DNA of 29,171 nucleotides from CAZKTF01 sp964555565 (GCA_964555565.1 CAZKTF010000016.1:1-29171); one strand, 5' to 3'. Shown: positions 15,640 through 22,662, numbered from the stretch's first letter. Numbers and translations are program-made. The notes: generated from the sequence alone by a model not told the origin.

Positions 15640-16262
15640 TGGCGGGCGGGGACGCCGCGGCCGGCGCGGGCAGGGCGCTCGGGAAGCGGCGCTGGTACCG
15701 GCCGCGCGTGACGCTCGTCGAGGAGCCGGGGGGCGGGCGCACGGTCCTCAAGGACTTCGGGCCCTGCCCGTTCCCCTGGCGGTGGACCTACGGTTGGCTC
15801 CTGACCGCCCGGGAGGCGCGGGCCTACGCGCGCCTCGACGGCGTCCCGGGGGTGCCGCGCTGGCGCGGGCGGCGGGGGCGGCTCGCCCTGGCCGTGGAGT
15901 TCGTCGAGGGGAAGGACCTCGGGAAGTGCCGCGCGGGGAGCCTCGACGCCGCGGTCTTCGACCGGCTCCGGGCCACCGTGGAGGAGATGCACCGCCGCGG
16001 CGTGCTCCACCTGGACCTCCGCCAGAGGCGCAACGTGATCGTGCCGGCGGACCGGGTCCCGCGCGTCCTCGACTTCTCCTCGGGGTTCACGGTGGCCCCC
16101 GGGGGGTTCCTCGGGAGGCGCCTGCTGCGCTGGCTCGGGCCCGTGGACGTCTCGGGGGTGCTCAAGTACAAGCAGCGCTTCCTCCCCGGCTCCCTGACCC
16201 CGGAGGAGGCGGAGACCCTCCGTCGCGTCGGGCGCTGGCGGCGGTGGTGGGTCTTCTCCTGA
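15639..16262 (+). CDS. small LPS-core kinase-like protein (Kdo/WaaP/RIO-like)
   Basis: A 207-residue protein kinase-fold enzyme. A basic N-terminus leads to TVLKDFG (probable ATP-binding Lys). VEFVEGKDL follows as a hinge-like strand, then the catalytic loop HLDLRQRRN (H124, D126, N132) and the metal-binding loop LDFSSG in place of DFG. This is the pattern of lipopolysaccharide heptose/Kdo kinases and RIO-type kinases; the target here is unknown. The protein is short and compact, with no membrane segment. ATG 15639 overlaps the right TAA of the inserted element. The open frame runs back through the element, but that part has no kinase features and is not counted. Ends 67 bases before the next gene. 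Confidence 0.8.
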   Translation: MAGGDAAAGAGRALGKRRWYRPRVTLVEEPGGGRTVLKDFGPCPFPWRWTYGWLLTAREARAYARLDGVPGVPRWRGRRGRLALAVEFVEGKDLGKCRAGSLDAAVFDRLRATVEEMHRRGVLHLDLRQRRNVIVPADRVPRVLDFSSGFTVAPGGFLGRRLLRWLGPVDVSGVLKYKQRFLPGSLTPEEAETLRRVGRWRRWWVFS

Positions 16263-16293
16263 CCACCGCCGCCGCCAGGGCCCGGCCCCGCGG

Positions 16294-16299
16294 TATGAT
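16294..16299 (+). promoter_or_regulatory. -10 hexamer (TATGAT) for the exported-protein gene
   Basis: TATGAT matches the consensus at 5 of 6 positions, 30 bases before ATG 16330. GGAGGG at 16317-16322 gives a normal Shine-Dalgarno sequence. Confidence 0.5.
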
Positions 16300-16329
16300 C
16301 CCCGGCGCAAGGCTCGGAGGGAGTCCCCC

Positions 16330-17247
16330 ATGCGCCCGATCGCGCTCGCCGCCGTCGTCGTCGCCGCACTCCTCGCCCCCGCGCCCGCGCGGGCCGGCGG
16401 GGACGACTCGCTGGTCGTCCAGCCCGCCGCCGACACCGTCGTGCCGGGAGGGACCGTGGAGCTGAAGGTCCTCGGCCGGCTCCACCCGAGCGGGAAGGCC
16501 TCCGTCCTCGTGCGCGCGGCCGAGCTCGACCTCACGGCCCGCGGCGGCGGGACCGTGGCCCCGGCCACCGCGGACCCGGGCGAGACGCGCTGGGTCTACC
16601 GCGCGCCGGACGCCGTGGCCTCCGACCTCGCCGTTACCGTCGAGGCGCGCGTGCGCGCCTACCCCGAGTCTTCCGGCGCCTGCGCGATCCGGGTGAAGGC
16701 CCCGGCGGCCCCGAAGCCCGCGGCCCCCGCCCCCGGGGCGCCGGGCCCGGCCCCGAAGCCCGCCGAGGCGGACGAGGACGGCGACCTCGTGGACGGGGCC
16801 GAGGCCATGGACGCCGACCCGGTCGGGAACCTCTGCACCCTGGAGCGCTGGAGGGTGAAGGCCGACACGGGGGACGAGAAGTGGGTGGACAAGAAGGTCC
16901 CTCCCCGCGGCGAGAGCATGAACGCCCACGCCCCGATCCAGATGTTCCGGATCCGCGTGAACCGCAAGGACGTGAAGTCCGTCGAGGTCCAGTGGTGGAG
17001 GAACGACCGGAAGAAGCGGGTCCGCACCTACCACGAGCGCAACCGGCAGCTCGACGTCGAGCGCGACCAGGACGGCCTCCCGCACGTCACCTTCAAGAAG
17101 GAGATGGGCAAGCACGGGGAGGCGTACACCTTCGCGATCGTCGTCGCCACCAGCGATGGCAAGACCCAGCGCGAGAACCTGGTCGTGTTCTGGGGCGGCG
17201 AGAAGCGCGAGGAGAAGGAAGAGAAGAAGGGCGACAAGAAGCGGTAG
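16330..17247 (+). CDS. exported protein with Asp-rich repeat, unknown function
   Basis: A 305-residue protein with a clear Sec signal peptide (hydrophobic AAVVVAALLA, cleavage likely after ARA at residue 22). Residues 25-125 look like a beta-sandwich (VVPGGTVELKVLGRL; ETRWVYRAP; VTVEARVRAYP). An Ala/Pro linker follows, then DEDGDLVDGAEAMDADPVG (about 149-167), which resembles a single thrombospondin-type-3/EF-hand-like calcium loop. The last 110 residues form a charged beta-rich domain (IQMFRIRVNRKDVKSVEVQWW; FAIVVATSD) ending in a Lys/Glu-rich tail (KREEKEEKKGDKKR). I do not recognise the family. It would act outside the inner membrane. It has its own promoter-like hexamer and Shine-Dalgarno sequence. 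Confidence 0.75.
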   Translation: MRPIALAAVVVAALLAPAPARAGGDDSLVVQPAADTVVPGGTVELKVLGRLHPSGKASVLVRAAELDLTARGGGTVAPATADPGETRWVYRAPDAVASDLAVTVEARVRAYPESSGACAIRVKAPAAPKPAAPAPGAPGPAPKPAEADEDGDLVDGAEAMDADPVGNLCTLERWRVKADTGDEKWVDKKVPPRGESMNAHAPIQMFRIRVNRKDVKSVEVQWWRNDRKKRVRTYHERNRQLDVERDQDGLPHVTFKKEMGKHGEAYTFAIVVATSDGKTQRENLVVFWGGEKREEKEEKKGDKKR

Positions 17248-17287
17248 GCAGGACTCGCCGGCCCGCCGATCGCCCCGAGGCAACGGC

Positions 17288-17356
17288 GGGTAGGGGCAGG
17301 GGTAAGGGTGCGGGTAGGGCTCGCGAACTGCCCCTACCCTTGCCCCTACCCCTACC
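17288..17356. repeat. G-rich/C-rich inverted repeat between convergent genes
   Basis: The left arm (17288-17319) is six GGG/GGGG runs separated by two or three bases (GGGTAGGGGCAGGGG and so on). The right arm (17331-17356) is its near complement, with about 20 of 22 aligned positions matching, around an 11-base loop. It lies in the 156-base gap between genes converging from both sides. The DNA could form a long hairpin, or a G-quadruplex on either strand. It may serve as a two-way terminator or be a dispersed repeat. A smaller hairpin (CTTCCC/GGGAAG) follows near 17360. Confidence 0.65.
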
Positions 17357-17403
17357 TGCTCTTCCCAGGAGCAGGGAAGCTCCCGGCACCGTACCGCTTG
17401 CTA

Positions 17404-18555
17404 CTACGGCGGCCGCTCCCCGCCGCCGGTCACCCAGCGGTAGATCGACTCGACGCGCTCGGCCTGGAGCGGCAGCGAGAAGCGGGTCCTCGCGGCCTCC
17501 CGGGCCCCCTGCGCCAGCCGGCGGCGCAGCCCCGCGTCCTTCGCCAGCCCGAGGAGCGCCCTGGCCAGCGCCTCCGGGTCCTCCTCCACCAGCAGCCCCG
17601 TGGCCCCATCCTCCACGATCTCCGGCAGCATCCCGTGCCGCGCGGCGACCACGGGGACGCCGGTCGCCATGGCCTCCCGCACCGCGCGGCAGGAGCCGTC
17701 GCTCCCGGGCATCAGGTACACCTTCACGGACATGCAGCGGAGGGTGTCCACGTACTCGGCCCCGCGCCGGTACCCGGTGAAGATGGCCTTTCCGGCCAGC
17801 TCCTTGCGGGCCGCGGGCTTCACGGCCACCTCCTCCATCCAGGTCCCGCGCCCCACCAGGAGGAGCTTCAGGTCCGGGACCTCGGCGGCGACCCGGGCGA
17901 GGGCATCGAAGAAGACCTCGAACCGGCGGTGGCGCTGCATGCGCGCCACGATGCCGACGACGAAGTCCTCCTTGCGGATCCCGTACTCCTTCGCCAGAGG
18001 CGGCAGCGCCGTGCCGGGGGAGAACCGCCCCAGGTCCACCGCCGCCTCCACGGTGAAGAACCTCTCCGGCGGCGCGCCGGCCAGCGCCGGGAGGTCCCGG
18101 GCCACCGCGCGCGAGACGCAGAGCCAGGCGTCGGCCGGGGGCCCGAGGAGGGCGCGCGCCTCCTTCGCCGTCTTCGGGACCTCCCCGTCGTAGAGGGTCC
18201 GCACGACCTTCGGCTTCGCCTTCATCCCGTCCACGGCCCCGCGCCCGATCCGGTGGTCGTTGAGGAGGTGGCAGTGCACGAGGTCCGGCTTCCACCGCTC
18301 GAGGATCCGGCGCAGCGCCCGGCGGTCCAGCGGGTCGAGCAGCGGGTTCCGGTGCTTGGCGAGGCGGAGGCCGCTGCTCGCGGCGATGCCCAGCTCCGCC
18401 AGGTGACCCTCGATTTCGTTCTCGAGGCCCGAGACCGGACGGCCGCAGGCGAAGCCCACCTCCGCGCCCCGGTCCCGGAGCGCGGCGACCAGGTTCACCG
18501 CGGGCTCGGCGGGCCCCGTCCACTTCCAGTTCGCGAAGAGGTGGAACGCGCGCAC
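17404..18555 (-). CDS. glycosyltransferase family 4
   Basis: A 383-residue GT-B enzyme. Features are the N-terminal FANWKWTGPAEPAVNLVAAL (WaaG/capM-like acceptor loop), PDLVHCHLLNDH, FFTVEAAVDLGRFSPG, FVVGIVARMQRHRRFEVFFDA and DGSCRAVREAMATGVPVVA (donor-binding region with Asp in place of the first Glu). GTG 18555 follows a GGGGAGGG Shine-Dalgarno sequence. The gene starts nine bases after the tandem-kinase stop, third in an operon with GT2 and kinase genes, which suggests LPS-core or similar glycolipid assembly. The stop lies at the G-rich inverted repeat. Donor sugar not determinable. Confidence 0.86.
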   Translation of the reverse strand: MRAFHLFANWKWTGPAEPAVNLVAALRDRGAEVGFACGRPVSGLENEIEGHLAELGIAASSGLRLAKHRNPLLDPLDRRALRRILERWKPDLVHCHLLNDHRIGRGAVDGMKAKPKVVRTLYDGEVPKTAKEARALLGPPADAWLCVSRAVARDLPALAGAPPERFFTVEAAVDLGRFSPGTALPPLAKEYGIRKEDFVVGIVARMQRHRRFEVFFDALARVAAEVPDLKLLLVGRGTWMEEVAVKPAARKELAGKAIFTGYRRGAEYVDTLRCMSVKVYLMPGSDGSCRAVREAMATGVPVVAARHGMLPEIVEDGATGLLVEEDPEALARALLGLAKDAGLRRRLAQGAREAARTRFSLPLQAERVESIYRWVTGGGERPP

Positions 18556-18564
18556 GGCCCTCCC

Positions 18565-20286
18565 CTACTCGATGGGTTCGCGACGGACGACGATCTTCCG
18601 CGCACAGGCCGCGGCGACGAGGGAGGCGATCTCCTTCCGCGCGTCCCAGGTCCCGGGCCGCCGCGCGGCGTAGGCGCGGTACCAGCGGAGCCGGTCGCCG
18701 CGGCTCACGAAGGTCCCGACGCTCGCCGCGACCTGGGCGAGGTTCTTGACCGCCCGGTCCCGGCCGAGCGGGTCGGGCTCGAGGAACTCCACCCGGTCGT
18801 AGTCCACGAGGCAGAAGGACGCCTGCCCGCGGCGGCGGCGGACGAAGACGTTCACCGCCTTGAGGTCGGCGTGGTAGACGGAGCGCGCGTGGAGGTTGCC
18901 GACGAAGGCGCCGAACCTCTCCAGGTCCTCCCGCTTCCCCGCGCGCCCCGCCGCGTCGAGCGGCCCGTGGCCCCACAGGCGCAGGGCCCGCAGGTCGAAA
19001 CGCTCCCCGTCCGCGGCGACGTCCTCCATCACGATGAAGGACTCGCGCCGGAGCGGCCACCGCCCCCGGACCGCCAGGGCCCGGGGCTCCGCGACGTCGA
19101 AGTGCCTCTGCCAGAGCCCGTTCCCCCCGAACCAGGAGCGCACCGCGCGCGGACGGCGCAGCGCGTTCTTGAGGACGTCGAGGGGGCCCCGGACCCTCGT
19201 CTCCTTCACGACGAGGCGCGCGGGCCCGCGGGGTCCAGGGACCTCGACGCGGGTCACCGTGGAGCGGCCCCCGCGCTTGAGCACCCGCTCGCCCACGGGC
19301 TCTCCCGAGGCCGCGAGACGCCCGTGCACGGCGAGGGCCGCGACGAAGGGCTCCGCGCCCCACTCGCGGAGGAACACCCAGCGGAGCCCGTCCCGGCGCG
19401 CCACGTCGAACCGGCCGGTCGGGCGGAGGAGCTTCGCGGGCGCCACGCGCCCCTCCACCCGCCCGCGCTCCAGCTCCGCCAGCCGCGCCTCGGTGAGGGC
19501 CGGGTCGCGGTCCAGGCCCCGGAGGACGGGCCGCCCCCCCTCGTAGGCGGCCACCAGGGCCTCCCGATCCCGCGGGGAGGTCGCGGTGAGCATCGAGTGG
19601 AGGAGCCTCCCCAGGTCGAGGGCGCGCGCGCCGCTCCCCGGGGCCCCGGTCCGCTTCACCGTGTGGAGGTCGATCAGCGTGAGCGCGGGCGGCTCGCCCC
19701 GCGTCCCGACGAGGACGTTCCCGCCGTGGAGGTCCGGGTGGCGGAACCCGGCGTCGTGGACCCCGCGGAGGAGGGCACCGAGCCGCCCGAACAGTTCGGC
19801 GCGGGCCGCCTCGTCCGCGGGGGAGAAGGGCGCGCCGCCCCGGAATCGCTTGAACATCCAGGGGACCAGCTCCAGCGCGTCGGGCACCTCGCGCACGACC
19901 GCCACCGACGCGCGCAGCACCCCCGCGGTCCGCGCCTCTCCCACCGCGAGGGTCTCCGCGGCCGGGAGTCCCGCGGCCCGGAGGGCCCGGCTCGCCCGCC
20001 ACTCCGCCTCGGCCCGGCTGGGGACGACGAGGTACTTGAGCGCGCCCAGCGGCCCGGGGGGCCGGAAGAGCTTCACGAAGACGGCGTCCCGGCCGGCCCG
20101 CGGGACCCGGACCACGGTTCGCACCGGGTTGCGCTTCACCACCCGCGCCCCGGGGAGCCGCTCCGCCGCGGCGGGGTCCGGCGCCAGGGCCTCGCGCACC
20201 CAGGCCGCCTCCTGCGGCAGCGCGCGCCAGGAGAGGCCGCCGCCCCCGTGGAACGCGACGGGGACCCCCTCAGCCGGCCCGGCCAT
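18565..20286 (-). CDS. tandem two-domain lipopolysaccharide-type kinase
   Basis: A 573-residue protein with two kinase-fold units in one chain. Unit one (about residues 45-270) has VFVKLFRPPG (ATP-binding Lys), HPDLHGGNVLV (catalytic loop near 182) and LIDLHTV (DFG-like Asp). Unit two (about residues 300-560) has RLVVKETRV, HADLKAVNVFV (near 470) and LVDYDRVEF. Each is of the usual size for a WaaP/Kdo-kinase (Kdo, heptose or InaA-like) domain, so both look catalytically complete. WaaP-type enzymes phosphorylate sugars of the LPS inner core. Fusion of two units could allow phosphorylation of two positions. The ATG at 20286 overlaps the GT2 gene by 17 bases. Function is inferred from family and context. 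Confidence 0.85.
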   Translation of the reverse strand: MAGPAEGVPVAFHGGGGLSWRALPQEAAWVREALAPDPAAAERLPGARVVKRNPVRTVVRVPRAGRDAVFVKLFRPPGPLGALKYLVVPSRAEAEWRASRALRAAGLPAAETLAVGEARTAGVLRASVAVVREVPDALELVPWMFKRFRGGAPFSPADEAARAELFGRLGALLRGVHDAGFRHPDLHGGNVLVGTRGEPPALTLIDLHTVKRTGAPGSGARALDLGRLLHSMLTATSPRDREALVAAYEGGRPVLRGLDRDPALTEARLAELERGRVEGRVAPAKLLRPTGRFDVARRDGLRWVFLREWGAEPFVAALAVHGRLAASGEPVGERVLKRGGRSTVTRVEVPGPRGPARLVVKETRVRGPLDVLKNALRRPRAVRSWFGGNGLWQRHFDVAEPRALAVRGRWPLRRESFIVMEDVAADGERFDLRALRLWGHGPLDAAGRAGKREDLERFGAFVGNLHARSVYHADLKAVNVFVRRRRGQASFCLVDYDRVEFLEPDPLGRDRAVKNLAQVAASVGTFVSRGDRLRWYRAYAARRPGTWDARKEIASLVAAACARKIVVRREPIE

Positions 20287-21043
20287 CGTCCCCCTTCCGC
20301 TCCAGTTCCCAGAGCTTGGCGTACTTGAGGAAGACGTAGTAGGCCCCCGTCACCGCGACCACGAACCCCGCGAGGCCGTCGAGGATGCCTCCCTTGAGGA
20401 GGTACATCCGGACGAACTTCCCGGGGGGCCGCAGCAGCAGCCGGTGGAGCGCGAACCGCTCGCCGCGGGCCCGCTTCTCGCGCGCCGCGATGGTGGTGAA
20501 GAAGTCCACCTGCCGGAGGTGCGCGCCGAGGTCCTCGTAGGAGTAGTGGAGGATGTCGCCGGCGAGGCGCTCCACCTTCCCCTCCACGCGGACGCGGTCG
20601 TGCGGGTTCACGCCCCCCCAGCGCCCGCGGCCGCGGCGGAACAGGCGGACCTTGCGGTCCGGGTACCAGCCCCCGTGGAGGATCCAGCGGCCCAGGTGGA
20701 AGGTCCGCCGCGCGAACTCGAAGCCGTCCGGGAGGTCGGCGCGATCCAGCGCGCGCGGGATCGCGGCCTGCAGTTCCGGGCTCAGCCGCTCGTCGGCGTC
20801 CAGGCAGAGGACCCAGTCGTGGTTCGCCGCGTCCACGGCGAAGTTCTTCTGCTCCACGTGGCCGGGGAAGTCCCGCTCGATGACCCGGGCCCCGGAGGCC
20901 GCGGCGAGGTCCCGGGTGCGGTCCCGGCTGTGGCTGTCCACCACGACGACCTCGTCCGCCCACCGGACGGAGGCGAGGCAGTCCGGCAGGTTCCTCTCCT
21001 CGTCCTTCGTGATGATGCAGACCGAGACCCGGGGCCGGGGCAT
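20270..21043 (-). CDS. WaaE-like family 2 glycosyltransferase
   Basis: A 257-residue GT-A enzyme close to the WaaE/KdtX type that adds a beta-glucose or heptose branch to the LPS inner core. Motifs are VSVCIITKDEERNLPDCLAS, ADEVVVVDSHSRDRT, QKNFAVDAANHDWVLCLDAD (DxD-like), ERLSPELQAAI and KVRLFRRGRGRWGGVNPHD, with a hydrophobic C-terminal patch around GLAGFVVAVTGAYYVFLKY. ATG 21043 gives the family N-terminus; it lies seven bases after a TAATCT hexamer and lacks a Shine-Dalgarno sequence, so it is probably leaderless. First gene of a minus-strand operon with the tandem kinase and a GT4 gene. Confidence 0.87.
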   Translation of the reverse strand: MPRPRVSVCIITKDEERNLPDCLASVRWADEVVVVDSHSRDRTRDLAAASGARVIERDFPGHVEQKNFAVDAANHDWVLCLDADERLSPELQAAIPRALDRADLPDGFEFARRTFHLGRWILHGGWYPDRKVRLFRRGRGRWGGVNPHDRVRVEGKVERLAGDILHYSYEDLGAHLRQVDFFTTIAAREKRARGERFALHRLLLRPPGKFVRMYLLKGGILDGLAGFVVAVTGAYYVFLKYAKLWELERKGDDGRAG

Positions 21044-21050
21044 CGCGGGG

Positions 21051-21056
21051 AGATTA
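21051..21056 (-). promoter_or_regulatory. TANNNT -10 hexamer (TAATCT), leaderless GT2 start
   Basis: On the minus strand TAATCT is followed by seven bases and then ATG 21043. No Shine-Dalgarno sequence is present. This is the fourth such arrangement in the window. Confidence 0.45.
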
Positions 21057-21113
21057 CCCGGTCCCCCTCCCCGCGCCTCCCTCGTCCCGGGCGCGGGCGC
21101 CGGCGGCTGCCTC

Positions 21114-21141
21114 TTGACCCCCGGACGCCCTCCCGTAGGAT
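21114..21141 (+). promoter_or_regulatory. sigma-70-type promoter of the sigma-factor-like gene
   Basis: TTGACC (21114-21119) and TAGGAT (21136-21141) are separated by 16 bases. This is the best paired promoter in the window. It diverges from the GT2 promoter. The leader of about 70 bases holds a hairpin (GGACAG/CTGTCC, 21184-21202) that abuts the Shine-Dalgarno GGAGGGG (21203-21209). Confidence 0.65.
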
Positions 21142-21216
21142 CGGCACTACGCGAGTTGCAGGGAGAGGGGGGCTCCCCCGGCGGGACAGGGACGGCCTGT
21201 CCGGAGGGGTGCCGCG

Positions 21217-21987
21217 ATGGGGACGAGGAAGGGACGAGGCGCCGGAGGTCCGCGCCCGAAGCGGCCTGGCTGGAGCCGTCCCAGTCTTCCGGACGGGATC
21301 GGCGGGCTCCTTGCCGCCCTCCGAGCGAGCCTGGGCAGGGATGACGGCCCTGTGCGCACATGGGTCCGGGAGAGGCAACCCCGGCTGGAGGCGGTCCTCC
21401 GGGCCTGGGGCCGCAGCCCCGACGACGCGCACCGGCTGGCGGACGGGCTCGTCGAGGAAGCCTTCCTCGCCGTCGCGAACAGAGTCGTCATCGAGGGCGA
21501 GATCCCATGGATGTCCGGCACCGTCGCCCACCTCTGGCAGAAGCTGTGCGCATCTCGCCGGAAGGAGAAGGAGAAGGAGAAGGAGAAGGAGAAGGAGAAG
21601 GAGAAGGAGAAGGAGAAGCAGGGGGGGATGGAGCAACCGGAGGACCGGATGGATGGCATGCCATCCCCCTTGGAAACCCTCATCGAGCACGAGGAGCGCT
21701 CCCATTGGCACCTCAAGATCCTGGACGCGGCCCCGCGCCTCCCCCCGCCCTACGGCCTGGTCCTGTGCCTGCAATGGGTCAGGGGCATGACGCTCGACGA
21801 GATCCGGGAGGTCCTGTGCCGCGTGCGGCCCGTGGGGAGGCACCGGGTCGCCAGGATCGCCCGCGAGGCCGTCGAGATGTTCCGGGCCGCAATCGCGGGT
21901 CGGGACCCCCGCGAAGAGTGGCCCCAGCGGTACCTCCCCGGGAAAAACCCCTGGATCGGGTCCGCGCTGCCTCCCTTCCGGGACTGA
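21217..21987 (+). CDS. ECF sigma-factor-like protein with Lys-Glu repeat
   Basis: A 256-residue protein that fits a diverged ECF-type sigma factor. Residues about 50-115 resemble region 2 (RLEAVLRAWGRSPDDAHRLADGLVEEAF, with the acidic stretch typical of -DAEDLVQEVF-; then PWMSGTVAHLWQKL like the aWL..iarN segment). Residues about 165-225 resemble region 4 (RLPPPYGLVLCLQWVRGMTLDEIREVL, then RHRVARIAREAVEMFRAAI). Between them lie a perfect Lys-Glu alternation of 19 residues and a polar linker. The gene precedes the cysteine-rich module and may control it, although they are separate transcripts. Its own promoter is sigma-70-like. An alternative is a sigma-like DNA-binding regulator that no longer binds polymerase. 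Confidence 0.65.
   Translation: MGTRKGRGAGGPRPKRPGWSRPSLPDGIGGLLAALRASLGRDDGPVRTWVRERQPRLEAVLRAWGRSPDDAHRLADGLVEEAFLAVANRVVIEGEIPWMSGTVAHLWQKLCASRRKEKEKEKEKEKEKEKEKEKQGGMEQPEDRMDGMPSPLETLIEHEERSHWHLKILDAAPRLPPPYGLVLCLQWVRGMTLDEIREVLCRVRPVGRHRVARIAREAVEMFRAAIAGRDPREEWPQRYLPGKNPWIGSALPPFRD
21562..21618 (+). repeat. AAGGAG hexanucleotide repeat, 9.5 copies
   Basis: A perfect tandem array of AAGGAG in the sigma-like gene codes for K(EK)9. Each copy adds or removes two residues without shifting the frame, so copy number could vary by slippage. Confidence 0.95.
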
Positions 21988-22047
21988 TTCAATGGAGGCG
22001 CGCGTTGAGGCGCTCTTCGGTAGGAGGACGCAAGGCCGTGCCCGTCA

Positions 22048-22063
22048 GGGGCCGTGCGGCCCC
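22048..22063 (+). other. GC hairpin downstream of the sigma-like gene
   Basis: GGGGCC and GGCCCC pair around GTGC, 60 bases after the stop. A purine-rich stretch follows rather than T residues, so termination is doubtful. In the 264-base gap to the next gene, the stretch from here to 22160 shows no other clear signal. Confidence 0.4.
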
Positions 22064-22160
22064 GGGAGGAGGAATCAGGACCCGCCCTCGTCAGGCCCCG
22101 CGCGTGGCCGGGGGTAGTGAATAGAGAAGTCGCACCTTGAGGCACCCGGGATCGGCGACG

Positions 22161-22240
22161 CAGTCCCTCATTGAGGATGCCACGGAGCATCCGGGACTGG
22201 CGAACGTCGATGCGGGACTACGTGGCAGTGGCCTGCCACG
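22161..22240 (+). promoter_or_regulatory. structured RNA leader of the cysteine-rich protein gene
   Basis: Two stacked stems, CAGTCCC/GGGACTG (22161-22167 with 22193-22199) and GGATGC/GCATCC (22175-22180 with 22187-22192), share a 7-base bulge. They are followed by a third hairpin, CGTGGCAG/CTGCCACG with a TGGC loop (22221-22240), whose 3' base touches the Shine-Dalgarno GGGAGGA. All stems are perfect. The layout suggests a leader RNA that controls or stabilises the message. It matches no riboswitch class that I know. Confidence 0.55.
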
Positions 22241-22251
22241 GGGAGGAACGC

Positions 22252-22617
22252 ATGAAGCGCATGACGTTGCTCATCTTGTCGGTCTTCGTGGCTCTGTTCG
22301 TGCTCACGGCCATCGACTCAGCCCTCGCCGAGGTCAGGGAGCGCTGGGTCTGCCAGCACCAGTCAACGTGCTACGTCGTCGCCGGGGGATGTTCCGACTG
22401 CACCGTCGCTCCGCCGTGCTGCAAGACCTGCGTGAACGGAGCGCTCTGGACAGGGGCATGCATCCCCTTCAACGAGCCTGGCGTCTTCTGCGAGAACCTC
22501 ATCACGCTCAGCGGGTGCGGCAACTACCAGTTCGGCAACTGCAACGACGGGAGCGGGGTCTGCAAGAACTGGCAGACAAGCCCGTCGGGCTGCGGCACGC
22601 GGTACTGGTGCCAGTAG
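22252..22617 (+). CDS. secreted small protein with 14 cysteines
   Basis: A 121-residue precursor. The signal peptide is residues 1-26 (MKRM, then a hydrophobic core, cleaved after ALA). The mature part is about 95 residues with 14 Cys, an even number that would allow seven disulfides. Cysteine groups include GGCSDC, PPCCKTC, and SGC, GNC and GVC spaced by about 7-8 residues, ending CGTRYWCQ. Four Trp residues are present. No CxxCH heme site is seen. ATG 22252 lies four bases after GGGAGGA; the longer frame from 22171 would bury the signal peptide and is rejected. It resembles in layout the short Cys-rich proteins found next to DUF1573 and MauE genes in other phyla, and the disulfide-rich small subunit of methylamine dehydrogenase, but matches neither by motif. 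Function unknown. Confidence 0.75.
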   Translation: MKRMTLLILSVFVALFVLTAIDSALAEVRERWVCQHQSTCYVVAGGCSDCTVAPPCCKTCVNGALWTGACIPFNEPGVFCENLITLSGCGNYQFGNCNDGSGVCKNWQTSPSGCGTRYWCQ

Positions 22618-22630
22618 GCCAGGAGCGGCG

Positions 22631-22662
22631 GGCGGGAGCTCTCTTTCCACGGGGCTCCCGCC
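22631..22662 (+). terminator. hairpin between the cysteine-rich gene and the operon
   Basis: GGCGGGAGC and GCTCCCGCC form a perfect 9-bp stem with a 14-base loop, 14 bases after the stop. The flanking GGCC (22618 region) and GGCC after TT could extend the stem. It is followed by TTGGCC rather than a T-run, so partial termination or mRNA end protection are both possible. Confidence 0.5.

Noticed and set aside
17308..20328. Plus-strand open frame of 1006 codons
   Set aside because: Antisense to the GT4 and tandem-kinase genes, no domain seen, typical shadow.
21562..21618. CRISPR-like or intergenic repeat
   Set aside because: It is a hexanucleotide tandem array inside an open frame with no spacers.
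22171..22251. Longer start for the cysteine-rich protein
   Set aside because: It would put 27 extra residues ahead of a clear signal peptide and use up the structured leader; ATG 22252 has the Shine-Dalgarno sequence.
22252..22617. Lanthipeptide or other bacteriocin precursor
   Set aside because: No lanthionine synthetase, radical-SAM or peptidase-domain exporter lies nearby, and the protein has a normal Sec signal instead of a double-glycine leader.
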